Positions 25,702 through 37,503 of a stretch of 58,258 nucleotides of DNA are shown piece by piece. The translations under genes were made by a program, and so were the position numbers. The DNA is taken from assembly GCA_019693395.1 (NCBI GenBank), contig JAAMXP010000736.1, forward strand, positions 1,373 through 59,630, read 5' to 3'. Position 1 is the stretch's first letter. Every line of letters begins with the position of its first letter. The notes beneath the pieces were generated by a model. The model worked only from the letters and a program-made list of their open reading frames with translations, ran no database searches and was not told the DNA's origin. Source of the stretch: Ettlia oleoabundans (Eukaryota; Chlorophyta; Chlorophyceae; Chlamydomonadales).

Positions 25702-26747
25702 TTAGCGGCTGGGAGACTGCGACAAGCGCACAGCAGCGTCCACCAGTGCTTCAAAGCGCCGTGTCGTTGAGGCTGTGTAGACCACGGTGCTGCTGTCCTG
25801 CAACAGGTTTAGCTGGGCCTGGCTTAGTATACATGTTTGATCCAGAGCTTGCTGACAGGACCGGCAGTACAGGCGCACATGGTGCACCGACCTAGCTCAG
25901 CCTGGGGGTGACAGTTTGGGGGCAAGCAGCACTAGCAAGTCGTGCACACGCGCACCTCACTTGGGGCAGCCTCCTTCACTTCAGGTGATGCAAGATGTCT
26001 GCAGTGCAGGGAGCGTCGCACCACTGGCAAGCGCTGGCTTCGGCTGCCAGCCTTGCTGGCCCGCTGTGCAGCTGTGGGGCTGTAGTCCCACTCAGAGTCT
26101 GAGCCAGCCTCCTCCGCTTCAGACTCGGTTGGCGCACAATGTCGCAGGCTCGCGTTGCTGACCTGCGCTTGCATACGGTGTGACCATTTGGCGCCAGGCA
26201 GCTGACGCGCAGCAATGGCGACAGAGGCTACAGCGCTATTCTCTGCGGCTGCCGCTGCAGCCGCTGCCGCAGCTCTGGCCTCTGGAACCACGGTCATAGG
26301 ATCCACTGCGGGCACACCAGGCCCACGCTTCAACTCAACTGTCAGCATGTTAGTGGCCAAATCTCGGAACATTAGTCAGGTGTCACCCGGATGCACTTTG
26401 TGGTGGGAGTAGAAGGGGTGCAGCTCCAGGATCATGGGGCGCTGAACCACCATGCGGCAGCAGAACCGCCATGTGTTGCCGCCCGCATCGCGCACAAAGA
26501 GCTGGAAATCGCTCCCAACAGCAGTCAGCTCTGCCTGCATCTGGACGAAGTGGGGCACCTGCGTCACAGCGAGGAGGGCAGATAATCAACTCAGCAACAC
26601 ATAAATTCACGCTTGCGGCGCGCTGTAGCACGCGACCACAGCGTACCGGCGCTCAGCACCCACCTGGGCTCCCGGAATAACCAGCCGGCTCCACCTCTTC
26701 TCGCTGGCATGCACCTGCTTTGTCAAGATGCACACACGCTCTGCCAT
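25702..26747 (-). CDS. B3-domain (plant-type DNA-binding) protein
   Basis: Probable DNA-binding protein of the plant B3 superfamily. Exons 26664-26747 and 26387-26558 encode one B3 fold at residues about 5-86: ILTKQVHASEKRWSRLVIP, then an LFVRDAGGNTWRF strand pair, then a short ILELHPFYSHHKVHPGD tail, which is the usual B3 order (K-LT-SD, RLVIP, G-WRF, GD). What follows is uncertain. Without splicing the frame stops right after GDT, giving about 89 residues. With a 48-base intron (26339-26386) it continues into an Ala-rich acidic region (25961-26338) and a Cys-containing final exon (25702-25895), giving about 275 residues. The last junction uses a weak acceptor. Confidence 0.66.
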
Positions 26748-27315
26748 CGCAGCGAGAGTCAGGAAATGTCGACAGCCTGTCCGAGTGTCAGCGAGTCAAG
26801 GCGGTCCAAAGACCACACCACGCAGCAAAAGGGGGCTATGGTGAGCTTCCGCCGCCCGCTCAGCAACGGGACTGAGCCAGGGCGCCGGCCGCCCGGACAG
26901 ACGCGAGCAGCCCGGAAGACCTGGAGCTCAGGGGCTGAGCTCTGGACAGACGCACTACACGCTTATTTCGGTAGAAATTGAGCCACACATTGGCCCGACG
27001 AAGGTGAGTGCTTGGCAACAAGGGAGCGGAGCAGCTGGCGCCAGGTAAGCCAGTGGCTTCCTGCCGAGGGAGATAGCCAGAGAGTTTCAGCAAAGCACGT
27101 TTGTTGACAACAGCAGGGTGGGATGCTACTGTATAGCTTGTATAATGGCAGTTGATCTTAAATAAAATTTGTATAATAGAAGTATCAGAGCCAATCTGAT
27201 GTTGTAACTAGCTGGCCTGTAAGTCCGCAACCACCGACGTTGAAGAGTGCCGGCGTCACAAACGGACCACCTTTTCGCTGTAACATGTAAAGCATACCTG
27301 CTGCCCACACGGACA
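26748..27315. promoter_or_regulatory. Gap between RNase HII end and B3 gene start
   Basis: 568 bases holding the RNase HII 3' UTR and the B3 promoter, both for the minus strand. An AT-rich patch lies at 27150-27190. No exon was recognised. Confidence 0.45.
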
Positions 27316-29067
27316 TCAACGCACCCTTCGTCTCTGTTTTGGTGCTGGCTGCTTCTTTGCCGCCACGGCTGCAGTCGCCTCAGCTGCCTCCTTCACTGGG
27401 AACCAATGTTTGATGGGTGCAAATGTGCGGCGGTGCACAGCGCAAGGCCCATGCTGCCGAATGGCCTCGACATGCTCCGGCACACAGTAACCCTTGTGCC
27501 CTGCAGGTGAATGAAGACGTGCAGGCAGTAGCAGGGCTCATTGGCAAGCATGGAAGATACACTGTGGCTGGGCATGCACACCGGCGGCCATGCTCTCGCT
27601 GCACCTCGAGGGTCCTGCACCCAGCATGCACCATACCAATCCCACCCACCTGCAAAGTTGTACTGCGGCCAGCGTTGGTGGTACTGCTCCATGAGCCGGT
27701 CCCTTGTGACCTTTGCAATGGTGCTGGCTGCCGCGATACAGTAGCACTTGCTGTCGCCCTTGACGATGGCCCGGCTGCGCTCTGGGTCAAATCCCTGCAT
27801 GCAGCAAAGCGCCCAGGCAGCAGAAGGGGTCACAGGAGCAGCAGCAGCGACAGGTGGTGGCCGGCACCAGGAAAGTTGTTAGGTGAAAGCTGAGTGTGAC
27901 GTGCTGCGCCATGGTCAGCTGCCGCACAATCAAGCACCGGCAGGGCAGCCTCAACCTAACTGTACATGCGAGCAGGCAAGTCCCCTGCCGCACTGTGAGC
28001 AAGCCCTTCCCTCAGCCCCTCACGCCTTGGCCTCAAGTTGCACACACCTTGGGCAGGCGGTTGCCATCCACCAGCAGGAAATCAGCCTGGGTTGGCAGGC
28101 TGGCGGCGGCACCCTCCATGGCCTTGAGCGCCGCCTGCAGGATGTTGATGCTGTCAATCTCCTCAGCCTCCACCACCTTGCTGCAACACATGCCGGGGTA
28201 GATTGAATAAGGAGCATTGCATATTCAAGGGACTGACATGGCGTACATTCTTCTGCCGGTCGTTTATTTGAAGTTGCACAGGGCTGTTGTTGGCTGCCTA
28301 CACGACCGCGCAAGCCAGGCTATGGTGTCACAGTAACCAGCTTGCAAAGCATGCCGCCACGCTACTCACGCAGCCCACAGGACGTCTGGATGGCTGGTGA
28401 GCTGCTCATACAATGCCTCTCGCTGCTCCGCGCTCAGCTTCTTGCTGTCATCAATGCCGGAAATCTCGACGTGTTGCGGCACCACGCAGGCCGCTGCCAC
28501 CACTGGGCCTGCAAACAGATAAGGGGCAGCCAATTACAGTATGTCAATGGACTGCTCGACCTCGCATTGATGCATATGGCATGCGGCCAGATGAGATACC
28601 AAAAGACCTCAAGAGGAGGCGCTTGTGCTGGTTCTCACAGAGGCAACGCCGGGCTGGTACCAGCGCAGCAGTGCAATGCTCAACTCTGCATTTCGCCTAC
28701 CTGCCAGCGGGCCCCGTCCCGCCTCGTCCACTCCCGCCACACGTGCGAAGCCCTGCTGCCAAAGCTCCCGCTCGAAATCGCGAGAGGGCCCGTCCGCCAC
28801 TGCCTTAGGCTTGCGCCCCTTCTTAGAAGCCGGGGCAGCTTCTGCTGCCGCAGCAACCGTCACAACTTCCACAGCATCTTCCAAAGCAACTGTAGCATCA
28901 ACAACTGCAGCTGCCTTGCGATGTCGCTTACGGGGCTGCCCGGCATCATTCAGTTCAGCTGCAGATGGGGACCCTGCTTCACCTGCCCCAGCTCCTGCCG
29001 CCGCTGTCATAAGCTGCAAGCTGGTGGAGGCGCGCGTGTGCCGCCTCATGGGTGCTGCAACGCTCAT
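27316..29067 (-). CDS. rnhB: Ribonuclease HII, bacterial type, probably organelle-targeted
   Basis: Cuts RNA in RNA-DNA hybrids and removes ribonucleotides misinserted in DNA. Five exons: 28701-29067, 28370-28508, 28048-28180, 27650-27794 and 27316-27500, giving 322 residues. All catalytic acids are present: Asp114 and Glu115 in [11 protein letters not shown], Asp207 in LLVDGNRLP and Asp245 in [20 protein letters not shown] and the C-terminal [13 protein letters not shown], then HRRTFAPI, match bacterial RNase HII, not eukaryotic RNase H2A. About 105 extra N-terminal residues, Arg/Ala-rich with a basic patch, fit an organelle transit peptide. The basic tail [11 protein letters not shown] is unusual. 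The start is the first in-frame ATG. It is head to head with SNM1. Confidence 0.94.
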
Positions 29068-29343
29068 GTTCCACCCAACTGGAGCGGTTGGGAGCAGGGG
29101 CAGGCGCCCGAACAACCGGGCGGCAATGGTTCCAATCACGAGGGCGGTGGGACGGGCTGGGGGAAGTGTAGGTAGCACAGTTTCGCGCAATCTGCAGTAA
29201 CGAGAATGCCGATGTGAATGCTAAGCGCAGTATCGGGTGCAGAGTTTTGAGGTGTCCCTGAATTGCGTGCTGCGCTTGCAAGTCGTTCAACCATTTCAGT
29301 TGGGCCTTTCGTGTCAACAGCAGGGTATGTGCTTTTTGTTACC
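29068..29343. promoter_or_regulatory. Divergent promoter region, RNase HII / SNM1
   Basis: 276 bases between the start codons of two DNA-repair genes transcribed away from each other. It must hold both promoters unless upstream non-coding exons exist. No core element is obvious. Confidence 0.6.
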
Positions 29344-32300
29344 ATGCATGATGAGTACGACGAGTTCGTCGTCGCTCTCGATTCGGTCGATGATGAAGCG
29401 GCTTGGGTCTCGGCACCGCGCGAGGTCATCAGTCAAAATAAGCGACACAATTCCAGAGCAACGCCAGAGCGTTTCCGGGGCGGCCCATTTCTCACAGCAC
29501 CGCAGGTGCCAACGGCGGCGCCGGTAGGCAGCACCGCTGGTCCCACCTGCCTGATTCCACCTGTCTCACAGCCAGTGCAGCTGGCCTCATCTCAATGTGG
29601 CAGTCAGCAGTCTGTGCAGCGCCCTGCAGCCAGCAGGTGGAATGTGCGCAGCATCTTCCTGGGTAGTGGTGGGCTGGCGGCCGGGTTGGCCACGGCACCA
29701 CAGCCACAGCAGTCAGCGCCCTCCTGTCATGTGCAGTCAAGCGCCACATTCCAGCCTTTCGCCACACAGCCAGCACCAGTGGGGGTCCCAGCACACACGA
29801 CTCGGGGCTTAGTGCCGGTCCCTAGTAATGGCGAGGAGAGCGATGACGGCATGGGCCCACTCACGCAGATGGCGGTTGCCAACGGGCCTGTGGCTGCAGC
29901 CTTCTGCGGGGGCTGCGGCTGCTTTCTGGCAGACCTTGGTGACCTGACACAGCAGCAGCACCACACTGCCACCTGTGGCCAGTCTGCTGTATTAGCAGCA
30001 GCAGCAACTGCCGTGGCTTGCGGGTTTGGGCAGCAGCAGCAGCAACAGATGGCCCAGCGACGACAGCAGCAGCAGCAGCAGCAGCAGGCGGCAATGCCAG
30101 GGGAGGATCGGGAAAGTCCAGGGGAGGAGGAGTCCTGGGATGATTTTGATGAAGAAGAGGGCAACTGGTCGGAGCAGGAAGAGGCAACGCAGGCAGCCAC
30201 TGCTGCTGCAGGGTATGACGAAGCAGGTGGCGGGGCCGAAGATGCGGATGTTGATGCTGCGGGATTGGGGGATGGAGAGGTGGCGGGCAGTCATAGCTGC
30301 AAGTATGGCCAGGAGCAGGCCGCCCTGGCCGCCTTTTTGGATCAGCATGGCCTATCCAAGTACATAGAACACTTTGTGCGGGCAGGTGGGTACACGGAGA
30401 GGGAGGATTGCAGGGTGACATCTGGCATTGGGGATTCAAGAGGAATCGCAAAGCGCTCAGCAAGGGAATTGCGACCTGCACATAATATCGTAGGTTGAGG
30501 TCATTGCATGTGCGTGCATCGTTTCCATAGTTGATTTTATTTATTATATTTGAATGACCAACGTTGCAGGTGCTGGTTTATCGCTGCTGCCTTGCCTGAC
30601 TGATCAAGACCTTCAGCAGCTGGGCATTGCAGCCCTTGGGGCCCGCAAGAAGCTGCTGCTAGCTGCAGATGAGCTGACCGCAGCAGCAGAGGAGGCAGCT
30701 GCTGGCGGTGTAGACGGTGAGGAGCATTCAGCGGGCGACCCACGCTGGGCTGATGCAGATGAAGAGGTGGAGGCTGCGGGAGCAAACGGAGCCGCGGCGG
30801 CAGATGCAGCAGAGCAGCAGCACGAGCAGCTTGAGGCACGAAGGGCCTCACATGCACAAGCGGGAGGCAGCGGAGTGGGCGACTGGCGGACTCTGATGGG
30901 CGGGGCAGGTGGCGGCGGCCCTGCTGTCTCCTGCAACATACTGCGTTACTTCAAGCCCACCGGTGGCCGGGATGGCAAGCAGCAGGCAGCAGCAGCAGCA
31001 GCAGCAAACCCCGGCTGCATTCTCAGCTACCTGAGCGCTGCAGATGGCAGTGCACTGCCAGTCCCACCGGTTGCTGCAGCGGCGGCCCAGCAAGCAGCAG
31101 CAAGGGGGCGGGGACGAGGGAAGCAGCAGCAGTGGGCCCACAAGGCAGTGGCGGCAGAGGGCAGCGGAGGAGGCGGCGAAGGGAAGCGCTGGGGGCCCAG
31201 GCGAGTCCAGCCTCAAGCTGAGAGGCATCACAGCGCACTTCTGGAGTTGCAGGGCTGCTCTGGCACGGTGCATCGAGTTATGGGCAGGAGCTGACTGTTT
31301 CCTTGCCCCCCTGTGCCAGCAAGTGCCTAATTGAGGCTGCCTCTGCTCATGTTGCATACTGGCTCCAGGGCGGCTCAAGTGCTGCCCATGCGACAATGGC
31401 AGTTGGTGCCGGGCACACCCTTTGCGGTGGACCGCTTCTGCAACCTGCCGCAGCAGGTGAGCATTCCTCCACGCTGTGTGCTTGCTTGCATGCATTGCTG
31501 CAAAGGGCTTGGTGGTCCGTGTCTTCACCTCCCATCCCCTGTCCTTGCTTGCTTACCATTTCTACCACATGCTGCTGCCAGCAGTTGGCCCCATCCCATC
31601 AGGAGGTAGACAGACCTCACCCGACAGCCTGCATGATGCTCACACAAGTCCCACCCCGTCTCGTCCCCTATTCAGTCACCCTATCGCCACTGGTTCCTCA
31701 CCCACTTTCATGCTGACCACTACAAGGGGCTGAATGGCAAGTGAGTGGGCCCACTGTGCTTACTGGACCACTGTGCTTAGCTGCTATGCCTGTTCAGCTG
31801 CTCACACTGTTAAGCTTTTGAGGTGGTTGTGGTGCGTGACCTCTCGGCCAGCCCTGCCTTGCCTCTGCCTGCCCAGCTTTGCTGCTGTCAGGTGCCATCC
31901 ATGCCGGCAGTATTAGCTGATGCAGGTAGTCGTGATGTACTGCCAAGTTTTCCATGCAGGTTTGACCGCGGTGCGCTGTACTGCTCACCGCCCACTTCAC
32001 TGCTGGTTCAGCAGCAGCTGCGTGTCAAGCCCGGCTGCATAAGGTGAGGGTGCGCCTTGCTCTGGCTGCCATCCATCACGCTTTTCAAATGAGTTTCTGC
32101 TGATCAAGACAATGTGGAGCAATTGCTGCCGCGATGCTCATCACCCCAAGCTGGACCAAATGTCATTTCAAGCCACCCATCATCCCCGCAAACGTAGCAG
32201 AAGGAAGTCCGTGCAGTTTTGGTTAGCCAGGCTGAGCCAGCCGCCATCCACCCACTGCTCCCGCTAATGTTTGATGCGCTGGTGTGCAGGTCTGTGCCCC

Positions 32301-35041
32301 TCAACTCCCCCATCGTGGTTGAGGGTGTGCGCGTGACCTTCCTAAATGCCAACCACTGCCCTGGAGCCGTAATGATCCTATTTGAGCCGCCTGGCCGCCG
32401 CCCAGTGCTGCACACAGGTCGGTGGTAGTCACCTGGGTCAGCCAAATGATGGCAAGTTTATAGCAAGGAAAGCCAATGGTTGTAGCCAACAGGTCCAGTA
32501 GCATACACTCAAGGTGGCACCTCCTGGGGTGGCTGGGTCTGCTCTGTCTGCAGGCGACTGCCGCTTGATCCCGCAAATGCAGCAGGAGGCAGTGCTGCAG
32601 GCTGTCAGGTGGGTGTGTGCCTCTGCTGCAGTCAGCACTAGTGTGTCGCACCCCCAAAGCGCAAACGTCCCACTCAGGGGTGCCTTGTTGCAGCAGGCGG
32701 GCAAGTTTGCACACTGCATTGCAGCTGTTGAGTGGGTGTCCAGCTGTTTGCAAGTTGCAATCACCACAGGACCATGTTGTCTCACACATCCTTACTGCAG
32801 GGGGAACGTTGATCTCATCCTTGATACAACCTACTGTTCGCCTGAGTACACTTTTCCTTCACAACAAGAGGTGGGACACCGCAGGATGTGCTGGTGCTGG
32901 CATGCCTGCAATATGGCGCACACAATGCCTGATGCGCCAAAGCACATTGCACCAGCTCTGTTCCATTGGCTGCAACAGCTGCCTCACGCGTGTGTGCTGT
33001 CGGTGCAACCCAATGCATGGGACCACAAGCAATGTTTCTTTTGTCCTATGCTTCCAATCTCTTCACTCCTGACAACGATACACAAACCATCCATACGCCA
33101 CTGCACTGTAAGGGCCCCTCTCCCCCAACGTTGCCGTGTTGCAGGTGCTCAAGTTTGCCATTGACGCTGTGAAAGCTGAGGCGTTCAACCCCAAGACCCT
33201 CTTCCTTTTTGGTTCATACACCATCGGTGCGTAGCGGCACCACTGGTGCCCGCACAGGTCCCAATAGCTCCTTGAGCGCACCCTGCACTTCCATGTGCTG
33301 CGCACCACCTGAAGCTGGCTCTCGTTGCCGTTTGACGCCCTCGAACAAGCAATGCACTCTTCCAGCCCACAAGACACATCTCCTGGCTGCAGACGGGACA
33401 CGCCCACCTCTTCCATCACACACCCTTTTCATTGTCTGCCCGCCAGCTCACCATCCACACTGTCACCCTCCCTGCCACCGCTGCCACTGCCTGCCACCAT
33501 TTCTGGTGCAGGCAAGGAGCGTCTGTTCCTGGAGGCGGCGCGCGTGTTGCAACGCAAGATCTACGTCTCAGTGGCCAAGCGCAAGGTGGGCGACTGAAAC
33601 CCCCCGCCTGCACTGCTCTACATGTGGCGCTTGTTCTGGGAGCAACCCCAGCTTTTCAACTGGGGCTAGGGCTGCAGCTGGGCCCAGCTGCTCTTACTGC
33701 CCGCTTGACAGCATTACATCAACCGAGCATCACAACAGCCCTTGAAAACGGATCTTACCAACCACTAATTGCCTGCCACACACGCGATCACGCATGTGCC
33801 ACTCCACCCACACCCTTCACAGATCCTGGACTGCCTGGAACTGCCACCTGAGTACCGAGACCTGCTCACCACCGACGACCACGAAACGAACTTGCATGCC
33901 GGTGGGCTGCCTGCCTGTTGAGTGTCCGCCTGGTTGCACGAACTGACTGCAGCCATGGTACAGGGCGGAATGGATGTGTACGTCCTGCTTACCGCTGCCT
34001 TGCCTCGGCTGATGAGAAGGCAGGCTGCAAGAAAAGGCAGCAACTATATCTGTAAGTGCCGTGTGCCGGGCAATCAAGGATCCTGTAGGTCAGTCGTGGG
34101 GGTTGAGTAGAGCTGCACGAGCTCTTCCATAGATCTCCCTCCCATGCCCTGCCCATGCACTGCCCTCCAGTTCCCCTGTGGATGGTGAGCCAAAAGCATA
34201 TGGTCAAACTGCTCAAGCACTACCGCGGCAGGTTCTCCACGGGTAGGTGCTGTGACTGACTGTTGTGCACGCCAGCTACCTGCACACGACTGCTGTAAGT
34301 TAATGATCATTCAAGATAATGCCATCCTTGCGTGTTAGGCTGTTTTCAATGCCGGCTTCAACACCATGCCATGTTTGTGTCGATGGCATGGTGCTTGCTT
34401 GCAGCGGTGGGATTCCAGCCCACGGGTTGGACGCACCAGAGGGACGCCAGCCAGACAAAGGCTCGGGGGCGACGGCGGCAAAAGGGCACCATCATAACGT
34501 ATCAGGCAAGCAGGGCCTAGCAAACGCAACATCAATGCAGGGCTGTTGCTGGCTGTCACTGGGCTGGCTTGCTAGGATGCGACTTCCTGTCAGGGGGCTC
34601 AGCCTGATGACCACAACCAGTTCTCTGTTAAGCCCCTTGTAGCCTTCATATCCACCATAACGTCTCCAGCTGCCCTGCAACGCTGCTGCAGGTGCCCTAC
34701 AGCGAGCACAGCAGCTTCAGCGAGCTGCGCCAGTTTGTGGAGTGGTTCCGCCCCGTCAGGTTGGTGCAGGGTAGTGTTCTGGGGCCTTGAGCTTGGCATA
34801 AGTCCAGGTTCGCTACTGAGTGCGCTATACGGTATAGTAAACCCCTTGGATTTTGTATACTGAAGCTCGCTTCGCTGCTGCGTCCCCGCCAACACCGATG
34901 TACTCACTTGCTGCACCCACCAATCGCGGCTCTTGTCCCTATTCATGCAGCATCACCCCCAGTGTTAACAGCGATGGAGGCGGCCCCAAAGCAAAGCGGC
35001 TTGTGCAACTTTTGATAGGGCAGGGAAAAAAGCCGGGTTGA
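29344..35041 (+). CDS. SNM1: SNM1-type DNA interstrand-crosslink repair nuclease with UBZ4-like finger and SAM domain
   Basis: 5'-exonuclease of the metallo-beta-lactamase/DRMBL family, related to human DCLRE1A and to the plant SAM-containing SNM1. Exon 1 (29344-30385) encodes an acidic N-terminus, a CGGC...HTATC finger at residues about 188-211 and a Gln run; a SAM domain spans its end and exon 2 (from 30570). Later exons: about 31372-31456, 31676-31740, 31960-32043, 32290-32417, 32554-32608, 32801-32870, 33145-33226, 33512-33585, 33823-33901, 34171-34242, 34405-34505, 34692-34759 and 34951-35041. The metal site is THFHADHYKGL, with NANHCPGAVMILFEP, LHTGDCR and LDTTYC downstream; DRMBL ends VPYSEHSSFSELRQFV. 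The exon 2/3 junction (31200-31380) is not resolved. One intron has a GC donor. Confidence 0.93.
30028..30088 (+). repeat. CAG triplet repeat (polyglutamine) in SNM1
   Basis: Two runs of CAG/CAA codons separated by a short Met-Ala-Gln-Arg-Arg linker, coding two glutamine runs between the finger and the SAM domain. The run length is likely to vary between strains. Confidence 0.85.
34506..34691 (+). other. GC-AG intron in SNM1 DRMBL region
   Basis: Donor TATCAG/GCAAGC, acceptor CTGCAG/GTG. The join yields IITYQ followed by VPYSEHSSF, the conserved DRMBL motif. Confidence 0.82.
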
Positions 35042-35389
35042 CAGCTGGGGACAGAGTGGCTGTTGCTGCCCTGCCTGGCAGTATGGTGCAACAAGTCCCG
35101 GTTGTTGCGTGCCAAATGGTCCTGCATTGTAACTGCATATTGTTGACACTTTGAAGTTGGATTTGCACATGAAGACCAGGTGTGAGACAACAAAACTTGA
35201 CTGTTGCGGCTGGTTTCGATGGTTGGCGCGGTTTGCGACGCGTAGCGGCAGTGGCGGTGGCGCCTTTCCACCACTTGAAATGTCATGCTGGTATATGAGC
35301 TGGTGTAGGCGAAGGATTTGAGCGTTGTTATCCTTTCCCCTGCTTCTCCTCGCGACAGCAGAGAAGAACAGCTCGACCACCAACTCAAG
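35042..35389. promoter_or_regulatory. SNM1 3' UTR and reticulon-like gene promoter
   Basis: 348 bases between two plus-strand genes. TGTAA at 35128-35132, 87 bases after the SNM1 stop, is a good candidate polyadenylation signal. The remaining 250 bases would be the promoter of the next gene. Confidence 0.5.
35128..35132 (+). promoter_or_regulatory. TGTAA polyadenylation-type motif after SNM1
   Basis: Green-algal-type signal placed 87 bases downstream of the SNM1 stop codon, on the coding strand. Confidence 0.55.
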
Positions 35390-37503
35390 ATGCAGGACGT
35401 CACTCCGCCGGATACAATCCTGGTCAAGCAGCAACTCCTGAAGCAGAGGTTAGTCTTGAGAAGGGGCGGGTTTTGGCTGAAGTTTGCTTCCGATCAGTTT
35501 CAACCTCCGGGAGGTATGGCCGCGTTCGGGGCGCTTCGATGGTCTGCGAACAACCGTGGCGCGGGGCCATTGGATTAAGCATCAAGCTGCGCTTTCGGGC
35601 GTAGTAGGTGTGCCACCCACACCGGCACCGCCACCGCCGCTCTTGTGCTGCGTCTTTCAAGGTGCATTGATATCAACAGCAGCATGAACATGCATATGCC
35701 CAATCCTCGCTGCATCCCTGGGTGTGTCCATGAACGCAGGTCTGCCATCAGCGATGCGCAGCAGGAGCTTGGCATCAACGCCTTTGCTGGCACCAGCGCC
35801 AGCCCCCTGGAGACCCCCATGGTCCAGCCGGGTGCAGGGGCCGCCAAGCGCCCTGGCGTGGCCTTTGCCGTGCCAGACACCCCCGAGCCCGCCAAGAGCA
35901 GCGAACAGATCGTCACAGACATCCTGCTCTACACCAATCCGACCCTGACATACCTGGCAGCGACTGTGGGCGTGCTGGTGTTGGCTGCGGCCTGGTTTGC
36001 CATGCGCGGTGCACATGGCCTCACTCTGCTGACAGGTGAACTGAATGCAATACTGTTGTCACAGAGGTATGGAAATGCCATTGCCGAGCTGACCCATGCA
36101 TGAGCCAATTTGTTTGTTTGTAATGGTGTCTGACCACTCGTGCAGCTGTCCTGCAAATTCTACCACATCCGTTCAACCAGCCCCCACCCGCCGTTCTTTC
36201 CCTCTGCAGCCCTGTCCTATTTGCTACTGGCGGACCTGGCTGTCAACTTCTTCCGCTCACTAATCAGCAAGCAGTGGCACGACTCTGCTGGATGGGCTGG
36301 CAGCGCCTGGGCGGCCACAATGGCGGACCGTGCCGCGCAGGGCGTGGCCGCGCTGGCCCGCCTGCACGACTCTTACCTGCTCTGCCGCGAGCCCGTAGTG
36401 GCGCTCAAGGTGGCAGGGGGGCTGTGGGCACTGTCGGTGCTGGGCCACTATCTTAGGTGGGTGCTGCGCCCGTGGTTGGGTTCATAAGTGTGAGGAGCAA
36501 GAGGTTCATGTCGTCAGGGAATCAAGGTATTGCTGCTGGCATGAAACGGGGATGGTCCATGCCAGCAACGACCCAAGTCTCTTCCATTGACCGCCCGCTG
36601 CTTCCCCCTGCTGCAGCATCTGGAGCCTGGCTGTGCTGGCTTTTGTGGCGGCATTCACCCTGCCCGCCCTCTACTCCTCCAATCATGATGCGGTGCTGCA
36701 GGCCTACACATCTGCCGCCAACAACGCCAGCAAACGCTGGGAGAACCTAGGCCTGTCACGCAAGCAGAAGGTGCGAACACTAGCAGTGGCAACGGGTGCG
36801 AGAGGGGCTACAGCAAAGGCAGCTTGTTTGGGTGAGAGCTATGGCAGCAGCTCAGTTGGGAGAAGACCCGGCAACAAACCTTGTCTTTGTTGGCCCACTT
36901 ACTCTCCACACATCCACGTCGCCCATCACACGGGTGCAGGCTCTGGTGCTCGTCCTGGTGCTGCTGTCACTGTGGCTGCGCAGTGGCTGGGCCACCCGCT
37001 TTGTGGCGGTGTTGGTGGGGGCGCTGGCGGTGCGCTGCCACCTCAAACCCGCTGAGGTCGAGCGCATCATCGCCATTGCAGGTGGGTCGGTGGCGGGCTG
37101 GGTGTGCGCTGTGAGGGCCGGGCGGTAGTGAGAGACAGGAGGCAAGGGCTTTAGTGCAGCAGCCGTTGGGAGCAGGGCTCATGCAAGGGCGCAGCACGGC
37201 GGGATGCATATTGCAAGGCGCATCTGGGGAGGTCATTTATTGCGACTCCTGCCTGCAACAGCTGCCCACAGCAAAGGAGGGTGCTTGCCCTTGAGTTTTG
37301 TAGCCTCACCTGGCTCGCGCATCATAACATGCTTGCCCTCAACTGAACTGCAAGCGCCAAAATTGGCTGCCCGCTGTGGCATCACCCTGTGTCTCACTGC
37401 AGAGCCGTACACCCAGAGCGTGCGCAAGCGTGCCTCCCGCGTGTCCATGTACGCCGCTGACTTGGCGATGCGCACGGCTGGGGCAAAGAGCCACATGCGC
37501 TGA
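35390..37503 (+). CDS. Reticulon-like membrane protein
   Basis: Probably an ER membrane protein that helps shape tubules. Six exons: 35390-35448, 35740-36035, 36210-36456, 36617-36770, 36940-37081 and 37403-37503, giving 332 residues in exact phase. After an 85-residue soluble N-terminus there is a first long hydrophobic segment (TYLAATVGVLVLAAAWFAM), then SYLLLADLAVNFFRSLI, ALKVAGGLWALSVLGHYLR, AVLAFVAAFTLPALYSS and a Leu/Val-rich segment near the end. The order of a paired-hairpin hydrophobic domain, a 65-residue loop, a second hydrophobic pair and a cytosolic C-terminus fits the reticulon homology domain. Sequence identity to known reticulons is too low for me to be sure; another multi-pass family is possible. 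Confidence 0.65.

Noticed and set aside
29492..30481. Long minus-strand frames opposite SNM1 exon 1
   Set aside because: They arise from CAG-repeat sequence read as Cys/Leu/Ser-rich antisense, while the sense strand has a finger and a SAM domain.
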